From CALJUZ01 sp003387805 (GTDB lineage Bacteria > Bacillota > Limnochordia > Limnochordales > ZCTH02-B6): DNA of 18,409 bases. This document shows positions 7,799 to 14,487 of the stretch, piece after piece. The DNA lies in NCBI GenBank assembly GCA_937975235.1, contig CALJUZ010000085.1:1-18409 (forward strand), read 5' to 3'. The position numbers and the translations under genes were made by a program. Positions within the stretch are counted from its first letter, which is position 1; every line of letters begins with the position of its first letter. Below the pieces are notes generated by a model that was given only the letters and a program-made list of their open reading frames with translations, searched no databases and had not been told where the DNA came from.

Positions 7799-8803
7799 TT
7801 ACGCAAAATTCCCGCCTGCGTGGTTTTCCAGCCATTTGAGGATGTCCCCGTACACTTCCTCCTTGTTCAGCTCGTTGAGCAGTTCGTGGCGGGCGTCCTT
7901 GTAGAGGATGGACGTCATGCGCCGCAGGCCGTGCCGCTCGTACTGGGCGATGACCCGCTCCACGCCCTTGCCGTAGCCTGTCACCGGGTCCGCGTCGCCG
8001 CTGAGGAACAGCATCGGCAGATCTTTGGGAATCCGGGCGATCTCCCGCTCGTCGTGGATGAGCAGCAGGCCCGTCAGAAGGTCGAAGTAAAAGCCCGCGG
8101 AAGGAACGAAGCCGCACCACGGGTCGGCCACGTAAGCCTTCACCGCCTCGGCGTCGCGGGACAGCCAGTCGAAGGCGGTCTTCGGGCTGCGGATTTTCTT
8201 GTTGTAGCCGCCGAAGACCAGCGACGTCAGCAACATGCTGGGATGGCGCGGGCCGCGGCGGCGCATCTCGAGACGGGCCAGCCGCCGGCCGATTTTCCCC
8301 GGCAGGCCCGGATTCCCCGCCGTGCCCATGATGATGACGCCGGCGACGGTATCGCCGCACCGCTGAATGTAGCGGCGGACCAGGAACGACCCCATGCTGT
8401 GGCCCATCAGAAAGCGCGGCGCGCCCGGCCAGCGCCGGCAGGCCCATTCGTGGACGGCCCGCAAATCGTCCACCAGCCGCTCGAAGCCGTCTTGGTCCGC
8501 GAGGTAACCCATGGAATCGGCTCTTTCCCCGGTATGACCGTGGCCGCGGTGGTCGTTTCCCACCACGGCGAACCCCCGCCCGGCCAGAAACCGGGCGAAG
8601 TCATCGTACCGGCCGCTGTGCTCGGTCATGCCGTGGGCCAGCTGCAGCACCGCCCGCGGACCGCCCGCCGCGGCGGGAGGGGCCGGCGCGTCATCCGAAC
8701 TGTCAGCCGCCGCGCCGGCAGCAGGCTCCCATACCCGGACGTAAACTTCCGCGCCGTCGTCCATGGTCAGCCACAGAGATTCGGCATGGACCGACTCATG
8801 CAT
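7799..8803 (-). CDS. Alpha/beta hydrolase, monoacylglycerol lipase/lysophospholipase type (copy 2)
   Basis: This is a second serine hydrolase of the same subfamily, 334 aa, also predicted to act on lipid esters in the cytoplasm or at the membrane. The triad is Ser136 in GHSMGS, Asp272 in GDADPVTGYG and His306 in ARHELLNE. It shares long stretches with copy 1, including MDDGA.VYVRVW at the start, LAHGM.EH.GRYDDFA, DHRGHGHTGERA, FLMGHSMGS and DLLTGLL. The two copies are therefore duplicates that have diverged (for example TAGNPGLPGK versus TPGHPGFIGK). An Ala/Pro-rich insert at about residues 27-48 occurs in both. The ATG at 8803 has only a weak ribosome binding site. It begins 24 bases after hepT, which suggests a shared transcript with the toxin-antitoxin pair. 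Confidence 0.93.
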   Translation of the reverse strand: MHESVHAESLWLTMDDGAEVYVRVWEPAAGAAADSSDDAPAPPAAAGGPRAVLQLAHGMTEHSGRYDDFARFLAGRGFAVVGNDHRGHGHTGERADSMGYLADQDGFERLVDDLRAVHEWACRRWPGAPRFLMGHSMGSFLVRRYIQRCGDTVAGVIIMGTAGNPGLPGKIGRRLARLEMRRRGPRHPSMLLTSLVFGGYNKKIRSPKTAFDWLSRDAEAVKAYVADPWCGFVPSAGFYFDLLTGLLLIHDEREIARIPKDLPMLFLSGDADPVTGYGKGVERVIAQYERHGLRRMTSILYKDARHELLNELNKEEVYGDILKWLENHAGGNFA

Positions 8804-8827
8804 AACCGCTGCTCACCGCTCCCTCGT

Positions 8828-9262
8828 TTACGCGTTCTGCGCCAGTTTCCGGAGGATCGACGTGCCAAAGGCCCGCAAGTCAGGCAGACGGGTTTGCAGG
8901 ACGCCGAACACCACGTCGTCGTCCAGGGTCGCGTAATCGTGGACGAGGACGTTGCGAAAGCCGGCCATACCCTCCAGCCGCCTGGCCAGCTCGTTGTCGA
9001 TCCAGCCGTGTTCCGCGAGGATCGCGAAGACGTCCCGGGCGAACCGAGGCTCGCGGTACCCCGAGGCGGAGATAATATGCGAACCGATGTCGAAACACGA
9101 TTCCATGGCCAGCTGCAGCGTTCGTTCCACAAAACGCCTGAGGACCTTATTGTCCTTAAACTCCTTCAGGCTCGTTTGTTGCACGCTCTCCAAGTCGCTG
9201 ATGTACTCTTCGAGCCGCTTCAAGCGCTGACGAAGGACGTCCGGGTCCACCACCGCCGTCAC
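8828..9262 (-). CDS. hepT: HepT-like ribonuclease toxin (DUF86)
   Basis: This is the toxin of a type VII HepT/MntA toxin-antitoxin system, a HEPN-superfamily RNase that is silenced when its partner adenylylates a tyrosine. The 144-aa all-helical protein carries the diagnostic RX4HXY motif as RNVLVHDY (Arg103, His108, Tyr110), preceded by the usual LEGMAGF. The N-terminal helix VLRQRLKRLEEYISDLESV is also family-typical. All active residues are present. The GTG at 9262 has GGAAGG very close upstream; GTG codons at 9253 and 9250 are alternatives. It overlaps the 3' part of mntA by 107 bases. Expression is therefore probably coupled to the antitoxin. Confidence 0.9.
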   Translation of the reverse strand: MTAVVDPDVLRQRLKRLEEYISDLESVQQTSLKEFKDNKVLRRFVERTLQLAMESCFDIGSHIISASGYREPRFARDVFAILAEHGWIDNELARRLEGMAGFRNVLVHDYATLDDDVVFGVLQTRLPDLRAFGTSILRKLAQNA

Positions 9263-9737
9263 CGCCTTCCCGCAGCCGCTGCAGGCTTGCCTCTACGTAG
9301 CGGGTATAGTACGGAAGAAAACCGAAGTACTCGCGGCGCACCGCTTTCTCGAACGCGATTCGCTTCGGCGCGTCGCGGCCCTTCACAATGATCTTGTTCC
9401 GGAGAACGTGGTGATTAAAGACCGGTGAGCAAAGCTCAAGGTCAACGACGTCCACCGGGCACCCCAAACGCGCTTCCAGAGCCTGTGCCATTTCGATGCG
9501 CCGAAACACTCGTCGCCGGGCCGCTGATGCGTCGGCCTGGCCGTCGGCCCCGCCGCCCGCCGCCCCGCGCGCCGAGCCGTCGCCACCGAAGCCGTTGGCA
9601 AACAGGATGCCGACGTCGACGTCGCTGTCCGGCAGGCGCCGTCCGCGTGCCGCCGAACCGAACAAATACGCGACGTCGACGTCGTCCTGGTCGTCGAAAA
9701 ACCGTTTCAGCTCGGCCACGACTTCTTCCAGCCGCAT
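9156..9737 (-). CDS. mntA: MntA-like nucleotidyltransferase antitoxin
   Basis: This is a minimal nucleotidyltransferase, the antitoxin that adds AMP to the tyrosine of HepT. The signature GSX10DXD is present as GSAARGRRLPDSDVD (Ser28, Asp39, Asp41), with a third acidic position likely in VDVVDL (about 95-100). At 193 aa it is longer than usual members (about 130-150). A Gly/Ala-rich insert (about residues 48-72) sits between the catalytic strand and the next helix. A Gly/Pro-rich tail of about 35 residues lies entirely within the hepT overlap and is probably non-essential. The ATG at 9737 has a GGGGA motif just upstream. It is 37 bases after the MliC-like gene, so read-through from that gene is possible. 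Confidence 0.88.
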   Translation of the reverse strand: MRLEEVVAELKRFFDDQDDVDVAYLFGSAARGRRLPDSDVDVGILFANGFGGDGSARGAAGGGADGQADASAARRRVFRRIEMAQALEARLGCPVDVVDLELCSPVFNHHVLRNKIIVKGRDAPKRIAFEKAVRREYFGFLPYYTRYVEASLQRLREGGDGGGGPGRPSSALEAARRVHQRLGERATNEPEGV

Positions 9738-9774
9738 GCGTCCCCGCCCACCTGTCGAATTGTGCCCGGGATCG

Positions 9775-10500
9775 TCAGTTCAGCCAGCGGCCACAGCCTC
9801 GGTACAAGCGGCCGGTGTCCTCGAAATCCACTACGACCGCCACGGTGAAGCCTTCGCCGCTCATCGGGTCGTAACAGGCCTGGTCTTCAGCGGTGATTGT
9901 GATCGCCAAGGGCGACGTGGGCGGCAGCACCCGGTACGTGGTGGTGTTGCGGGTGAAATCCACCTCCATGGAGGCAATGCGGGTGGTGATGCGCGTGTCG
10001 CCGTAATCCAGCAGCAGCTCGACGCGCCGGTTTTCGTAGATCTCCATCAGCCAGCCCGGCTCCTGCCCGACGGCCCGCAGCGTGACGCCCGCGCGCTTGG
10101 CCTGCTCCCACGGGTCGGTCTCCGGGTCGACGACCCGAACCGTGTACTCTTGGCCCTGCCACTCGACGAAAGCCTCGTCGCCTTTGTTCCAGAACGTGGT
10201 CAAGCCGTCGCTGAAGCGGGCGCCGGAAGCGGAAATCACCTGCGGAAGAATCCGTTCCTGCCCGTCGGAGAACACGATGCGCACCGCGCCGTCGAGAAAA
10301 TAGGCGGTGAGGCGCAAATGTTCCCCGGCGAACGTGACGCCGGCCGGCGCGCCGTCAGGCTCGCCGTCCGTCTCGCCGGAGGCCGCACAGGCCGCCGTGC
10401 CAAAGGCCCAGGTCCCGGTTCCGTCCATCCCGCCCAGCGTCAAGATCGACAGCAGAACCACCGCCGCGAGACCGGCCAGCCTTCCGTGCTGTACGGGCAT
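9775..10500 (-). CDS. Secreted MliC-like plus COG3650-like two-domain protein
   Basis: This is a probable exported protein of 241 aa with a hydrophobic N-terminal segment (about residues 8-24, LAGLAAVVLLSILTLGG) acting as signal peptide or anchor. Residues about 62-120 resemble MliC, the membrane-associated inhibitor of C-type lysozyme: a strand pair, then LPQVISASGARFSDGLTTFW followed by NKGDEAFVE. Residues about 138-238 resemble the COG3650 domain: LRAVGQEPGWLMEI, a middle strand with DYGDTRI, and ACYDPMSGEGF ending in YRGCG. The two cysteines near 209 and 236 may form a disulfide. I start it at ATG 10500, which has GGGGAGG about 10 bases upstream; a longer frame begins inside that site. 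Lysozyme inhibition is not proven, and one cysteine common in MliC is missing in the first strand. Confidence 0.78.
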   Translation of the reverse strand: MPVQHGRLAGLAAVVLLSILTLGGMDGTGTWAFGTAACAASGETDGEPDGAPAGVTFAGEHLRLTAYFLDGAVRIVFSDGQERILPQVISASGARFSDGLTTFWNKGDEAFVEWQGQEYTVRVVDPETDPWEQAKRAGVTLRAVGQEPGWLMEIYENRRVELLLDYGDTRITTRIASMEVDFTRNTTTYRVLPPTSPLAITITAEDQACYDPMSGEGFTVAVVVDFEDTGRLYRGCGRWLN

Positions 10501-10648
10501 ACGCTCCGTCCCTCCCCGCACGCGGCCCGACGCCGCCTTGGGCGTCGCCCGCGCTGCGCTGCTGCCCGCCGCAGGCGACGGGCCCGCTCGTGCGCCACTT
10601 GCCGGAAACTTTCCCTATCGGCGGCGGAAGCACCTGCTTGGCCCGCCT

Positions 10649-11419
10649 TTACGCCAAACGGCGCCGGAGCACCCGCGCCGCGAGCCAAAGCAGCAGCGCG
10701 TCGACGCCGGCCAGCAGCCCGCCCATCTGCAGCAGCACGCCCGCGTCCCAGCCGACGATGACCAGCGTCCGAATGGCCTCGATGGCATGCGTCAAAGGAT
10801 TCAGCCGTGCCACGGCGGCCAGCCAGCCGGGCATGGCGTCCAGCGGCGCCAGCGCGCTGCTCAGAAACAGCACCGGCAAACTGACGATGGCGATGATGGA
10901 GAAAAACTGGCCGTGATGACGCAGCACGAACGCGAGAATGATGGACACCGTCGTCACCGCCGCGCCCAGCAGCCCGCCCACCACCAGGGTCAAGGCGATG
11001 CCCGCCAGGCCCGTGGCGTAGCGCACGCCGAGGATGTACGCGGTCGCGATGATGAGCAGGCCCTGCGCGACGGTGACGGCCAGGACGAATGAAAACCGCC
11101 CGGTCACGAACGACACGCGGTGCATGGGCGTGGCCAGGAGCCGGTCGAAAAATCCCGACTCACGGTCGAACATGAGCTCCAGGCCGCCGTTGAGCCCGCC
11201 GTTGAACACCGTCATGACGAAGGCGGCCGCGGTCATGAACGACAAGTAGTCCCCGCCGGGCACCGTGCCCCGCACCATGTTCTGCAGCGAGCTGCCGAAC
11301 AGCACCAGCCAGAGCACCGGCTGCAGCAGCGTCGCTACCAGCGAAAACAAGTCCCGCCGCATGCGGGCGTACCAGCGCATCCACATGGCTCGGTTTTCAA
11401 GGAGGAACGTATGCATCAT
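10649..11419 (-). CDS. ABC-2 type transporter permease (DrrB-like)
   Basis: This is the membrane subunit of an ABC-2 exporter, 256 aa with about six hydrophobic segments. The ABC-2 hallmarks are present: an N-terminal amphipathic stretch RMRRDLFSLVATLLQPVLWLV, the cytoplasmic FDRESGFFDRLLATPMHR segment, and near the end MPGWLAAVARLNPLTHAIEAIR. These match daunorubicin-resistance and Nod-type permeases. The start ATG at 11419 overlaps the TGA of the ATPase gene (ATGA), so the two are translationally coupled and form one exporter. The cargo is unknown (drug, lipid or polysaccharide). The 10501-10648 gap that follows is GC-rich, with a short GACGCC/GGCGTC stem, and holds no gene. Confidence 0.93.
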   Translation of the reverse strand: MMHTFLLENRAMWMRWYARMRRDLFSLVATLLQPVLWLVLFGSSLQNMVRGTVPGGDYLSFMTAAAFVMTVFNGGLNGGLELMFDRESGFFDRLLATPMHRVSFVTGRFSFVLAVTVAQGLLIIATAYILGVRYATGLAGIALTLVVGGLLGAAVTTVSIILAFVLRHHGQFFSIIAIVSLPVLFLSSALAPLDAMPGWLAAVARLNPLTHAIEAIRTLVIVGWDAGVLLQMGGLLAGVDALLLWLAARVLRRRLA

Positions 11420-12384
11420 GCGCTCATCTCCTCGGTGCTCTCCTTCAGCGAGGCGCCTGTCATCGCCAAAAATACGTCATCCAGCGTCGGCTGCCGCACC
11501 GACAGGCGGGCCGGCGTGACGCCCCACCGCTCGCACTCGGCCAAGACGGCCCGTGTCACCGCCACCACGTCATCGCCCCTCACCCACACGCCGCCGGCGC
11601 GCTCGGCGACTTCCCGCACGCCGGGCAGCGCCTTCAGGCTGTCGATGAGTTGGCGGCGGCCGTGGGCGCCGGGCTCGCCCCATTCCAGAACCAGCAGGGG
11701 CGGGCCGCCGTACCGCTGCTTCAGCGCATCGGGCGTATCGAGCCCGCGAATTTCGCCTTGCTCGATGATGGCGACCCGGTCGCACAGCGCGTCGGCCTCG
11801 TCCAGGTAGTGGGTCGTGATCAGCACCGTCGTGCCGCCGGCCCGCAGTTTTTCAATCAGCCACCACATGCGCCGGCGGGTCTGCACGTCCAGACCCAGCG
11901 ACGGCTCGTCCAGCAGCAGCACTTTCGGCCGGTGCACCAGGCCCATGGCCAGCTGCAGCCGGCGCCGCATGCCTCCGGAATAGCCCCTCGTAATCCTGTC
12001 CGCGGCGCCGGTCAGCTCCACCAGCTCCAGCAGTCCATCGACCCGGTCGCGGGCCTCGCGGGCCGGGATATGATGCAAGCCGGCCACGAACAGCAAGTTT
12101 TCCCGGCCGGTCAGGAACGGGTCCATGGCCCGCTCCTGGGGCACCCAGCCCACGAACCGATGGACCGCTTCGGGATGCCGCTCCAGGTCCATGTCGAAGA
12201 TGCGTACGCGTCCTTCCGCGGGGCGCAGCAGCCCCAGCAGCGTGCGAATGAGCGTCGTCTTGCCCGCGCCGTTGGGACCCAGCAAGCCGAAAATTTCACC
12301 CCGGCGCACCCGGAACGACACGCCCCGCAGCGCTTCCACGCTGCCGAATCGCTTCACGATGTTTTCGACGACGATCGCGTCCAC
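11416..12384 (-). CDS. ABC transporter ATP-binding protein (DrrA-like)
   Basis: This is the ATPase subunit that powers the adjacent ABC-2 permease. It is 322 aa. The Walker A motif is GPNGAGKTT at residues 36-44, the Q-loop is in VPQERAMDP (81-89), the signature is YSGGM (135-139), the Walker B is VLLLDEPSLGLD (155-166) and the H-loop is His192 in THYLDEAD. A C-terminal extension after about residue 225, ending LSVRQPTLDDVFLAMTG, is typical of the DrrA/NatA type. I set the start at GTG 12384 from a GGGAGG with a spacing of 7 and the conserved IVVENIVKRFGSVEAL beginning. The frame remains open far upstream to 13320, but only as a shadow of the ArsR gene. All motifs are intact. Confidence 0.94.
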   Translation of the reverse strand: MDAIVVENIVKRFGSVEALRGVSFRVRRGEIFGLLGPNGAGKTTLIRTLLGLLRPAEGRVRIFDMDLERHPEAVHRFVGWVPQERAMDPFLTGRENLLFVAGLHHIPAREARDRVDGLLELVELTGAADRITRGYSGGMRRRLQLAMGLVHRPKVLLLDEPSLGLDVQTRRRMWWLIEKLRAGGTTVLITTHYLDEADALCDRVAIIEQGEIRGLDTPDALKQRYGGPPLLVLEWGEPGAHGRRQLIDSLKALPGVREVAERAGGVWVRGDDVVAVTRAVLAECERWGVTPARLSVRQPTLDDVFLAMTGASLKESTEEMSA

Positions 12385-12395
12385 CCCGGTGCCTC

Positions 12396-12572
12396 CCCTG
12401 CCTTGCTCTGTCCTCCCGGCGCCGCGGCCGGGCGCTGCCATGCGCCGGTTCCTTCCGCGCCTCGCTCCGTCCGCCCGGCGCCGCGGCCGGGCGCCCCCAC
12501 GCGCCGGCCCCCGCCCTGCCTCGGTCTGTCCGCCTGGCGCCGTGGCCGGGCGCTCCCACGCGCCGGCCCCCG
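12396..12572. repeat. 59-bp tandem repeat, three copies
   Basis: Three head-to-tail units start at 12396, 12455 and 12514. The anchor GGCGCCG recurs at 12418, 12477 and 12536, an exact 59-base period. Each unit has the pattern CCCTGCCTCG...TCTGTCCGCC-GGCGCCG-GGCCGGGCGC-CCCACGCGCCGG. The copies differ by scattered substitutions. The array fills the gap between the ArsR-type gene (stop 12575-12577) and the ribosome binding site of the ABC ATPase. The GGCGCC and CCGGGCG parts can fold into GC hairpins. Because 59 is not a multiple of three, it is not a coding repeat. Confidence 0.88.
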
Positions 12573-12574
12573 CC

Positions 12575-13954
12575 CTACGGCCCCTCGGGCCGGAACCGCT
12601 GTCGCAAGAACGCCCCGATGGCTTGGATTTTGTCCGCCTCCACCGCGTAAAACTTGAGCTTGCCGTCGCGGCGCACCCGCACCAGCCCCGCGGCTTCCAG
12701 CTGCGCCAGATGCCGGGACGCGGTGCTCGGATGCACCCCCAGCCGCTCGGCCACCTCGCCGGCAAACATCTCGCCGTCTCGTTGAAGAGCCAGGACAACG
12801 GCCAGGCGCGTCGGGTCGCCCAGAGCCGCGAGGCCCGCGGCCGCCGTGTCGAAGTCCAAGGCCGGGCCTGGTTCCGAGCCATCGTCCGGCTCCGAAGACT
12901 CCGCGAGGTCGCCGGGCAGCGCCGGCGCGGTCCCGCGTCCGGGCGACCCCGGCCCGCCGGCCGCCCGCGGCACGGCCAGCGGGTCATAAAAGACCCGCCA
13001 TTCCCCGGGCCGCTCGTGTTCCGGCCAGCCGTAGCCCGCCTCCTCCACGGATATGAACTGACCCAGCTCCAGGCCGGGAAAGAAAACGACACGGGATGCG
13101 CTGCGCATCCTGTCCAGCACCGATGACGCCAACTGGCGGCCGGTGGCCGCCAGCACCAGCTCGTCCACGCCGGCGGGCACCGCGGCTCCGCCGCCTCCCG
13201 CGCCCGAACGCCGCGGGGCCGCGGCTTCCTCCAGCCTGCGCGTCGCAGCCACGGCGGCGCGGCGTAGCCGGGGCAGTCTCTCCGTCCAGAGACGGCCGAA
13301 ACCGAGCTCCCAAACCGCATCCATCATGCGCAGCAGCGCGCGCCTCAGCCGCGGCGGATGGGCCGCCAGCTCCGGCACGGCTTCCACGGGCGCTCCCCAG
13401 CTGGCCGCCAGCGCCCGGACTGCCGTCGGAAGCACGTTTCGCTCGGCCAGCACCTGCCGGTCCGGCGCCCGCGTCCCGACGGCCGCCAGGCAATCCTCAA
13501 CCTCGGGCATCGGTTTCATGTTCTCGCGGTAATAGCGAAGGCCGGACAGGACGCCTTCGACGACCAGCGCCTGCATTTCCTCATCCGGGAGCCGGGCCGT
13601 CCACTCCCGATACGCCCGCCACTCGTGCTGCGCCGCGTCGTCCCGGCCGAGCCTGAACAAAACGAAATCGCGCCACACCGTCCCGTGGGCGACGATGGGC
13701 CGCAGCAGCATCCACTCGGACTTCACGGCCGCAGGCACGCGACTGGCCACCGCGTGCGGCCAGGCGGTGGGCGTGCTGCTCCCGCCCAGCGCGTAATCTA
13801 CCAGTACCATGGCCGTCGCATGGACGGCCGGCAAAGACAGCGTCACGTCCCATTCGGGCGGCGGGTACGCGGCCACCAGGTCGTCCCTCGCGCCGCGCCC
13901 ATCGCCTTCCGGGAACCGGCCGGATTCGGAAATCCCAATCACCACCCGTCGCAT
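12575..13954 (-). CDS. Large ArsR-type transcriptional regulator with long N-terminal domain
   Basis: This is a 459-aa putative repressor. The C-terminal about 90 residues form an ArsR winged helix: LAALGDPTRLAVVLALQRDGE, then the recognition-helix region VAERLGVHPSTASRHLAQLEAAG, then a wing RVRRDGKLKFYAV. The metal-binding ELCVCDL box of classic ArsR/SmtB proteins is absent, so it probably does not sense metals there. The first about 365 residues form a mostly alpha-helical domain with Arg/Ala-rich stretches, comparable to DUF5937-type N-termini on ArsR proteins. The start ATG at 13954 is chosen because the promoter places the transcript start near 14010, ruling out the TTG at 14014; GTG 13945 is possible. 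It precedes the ABC exporter genes and probably controls them and itself. Confidence 0.85.
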   Translation of the reverse strand: MRRVVIGISESGRFPEGDGRGARDDLVAAYPPPEWDVTLSLPAVHATAMVLVDYALGGSSTPTAWPHAVASRVPAAVKSEWMLLRPIVAHGTVWRDFVLFRLGRDDAAQHEWRAYREWTARLPDEEMQALVVEGVLSGLRYYRENMKPMPEVEDCLAAVGTRAPDRQVLAERNVLPTAVRALAASWGAPVEAVPELAAHPPRLRRALLRMMDAVWELGFGRLWTERLPRLRRAAVAATRRLEEAAAPRRSGAGGGGAAVPAGVDELVLAATGRQLASSVLDRMRSASRVVFFPGLELGQFISVEEAGYGWPEHERPGEWRVFYDPLAVPRAAGGPGSPGRGTAPALPGDLAESSEPDDGSEPGPALDFDTAAAGLAALGDPTRLAVVLALQRDGEMFAGEVAERLGVHPSTASRHLAQLEAAGLVRVRRDGKLKFYAVEADKIQAIGAFLRQRFRPEGP

Positions 13955-13983
13955 CCCGCAGGACTTGCCGCCGGGGCGGGATG

Positions 13984-14015
13984 ATTGCAAGTTGCACAAT
14001 CGACATCTATGCAAT
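13984..14015. promoter_or_regulatory. Candidate ArsR operator: nested inverted repeats
   Basis: ATTGCA (13984-13989) is mirrored by TGCAAT (14010-14015), a perfect 6-bp inverted repeat. Between them lies a further TTGCACAAT, giving ATTG(N9)CAAT at 13984-14000. The cluster straddles the predicted transcript start of the ArsR-type gene, a usual place for autorepression. Function is inferred from position and symmetry. Confidence 0.45.
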
Positions 14016-14016
14016 T

Positions 14017-14045
14017 AAAGTAGCGAACCGAACGGGGAATGTCAA
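14017..14045 (-). promoter_or_regulatory. Sigma-A-type promoter of the ArsR-type gene
   Basis: On the minus strand a perfect TTGACA (14045-14040) is followed by a 17-base spacer and TACTTT (14022-14017), a weak -10. The predicted start site is near 14010, inside the operator-like repeats. This is an AT-richer pocket in very GC-rich DNA. Confidence 0.6.
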
Positions 14046-14067
14046 CACGAGGAAAAACATACGTTGA

Positions 14068-14487
14068 ATGGTCGCACTGGTCGTCCGCGCCGAGGGGCCC
14101 GGCGTCATCGAGCCCATGCACGAAGGCGAGGCGCTGCGCCTTGAAGACGAGGCTGCGGCGGCGCTTGTGACGCTGCGGGACAAGCCACAGGACGTGACCC
14201 TGCTTTCCACGTGGGATGTATTCTTCGCATGCCCGTTCTTCGGCGCTGCCGTCTCGCATCCGTTGCAGACTCTGATGCGGAGGCGGATTTCACCGAGTGG
14301 TGAGGGGTCACCGGGCAAGACCAGGTTCGGAACGCTAGTGCCGGGAGATGATCCGGCGGACAGTCGGGCCGCCCGGGGGCATTTCCGCGCGCTCGGGGTT
14401 GATGCCCGGCGGCACATCACCGTAGATGGAGACAAAACCGAAAACCGTCGCCATGGGCGGAGCCAAAATCGAAATCCAGCTCCATGA
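14068..14487 (+). CDS. Possible small plus-strand gene of unknown function running into the repeat array
   Basis: A 139-codon frame opens at ATG 14068, directly after an in-frame TGA. About the first 70 codons (MVALVVRAEGPGVIEPMHEG to PLQTLMRRR) have a strong G/C third-position bias, as real genes here do. The segment includes PQDVTLLSTWDVFFACPFFG. I recognise no family. From about codon 105 it enters the first copy of the repeat array and loses that bias, so the 3' end may be fused to repeat sequence. The only ribosome-binding candidate, GAGGA at 14049, is 14 bases away, which is too far. It is divergent from the ArsR-type gene. It could be a gene remnant or chance. Confidence 0.27.
   Translation: MVALVVRAEGPGVIEPMHEGEALRLEDEAAAALVTLRDKPQDVTLLSTWDVFFACPFFGAAVSHPLQTLMRRRISPSGEGSPGKTRFGTLVPGDDPADSRAARGHFRALGVDARRHITVDGDKTENRRHGRSQNRNPAP

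Noticed and set aside
12385..13320. A fused 634-residue ABC protein reading through from inside the ArsR-type gene
   Set aside because: The upstream part is an off-frame copy of the ArsR-type gene and the 59-bp repeats. The GTG at 12384 has a strong ribosome binding site exactly where ATPase homology begins.
13955..14014. TTG start at 14014 for the ArsR-type gene
   Set aside because: It lies at or upstream of the predicted transcript start of the promoter and within the operator-like repeats, so the ATG at 13954 is preferred.
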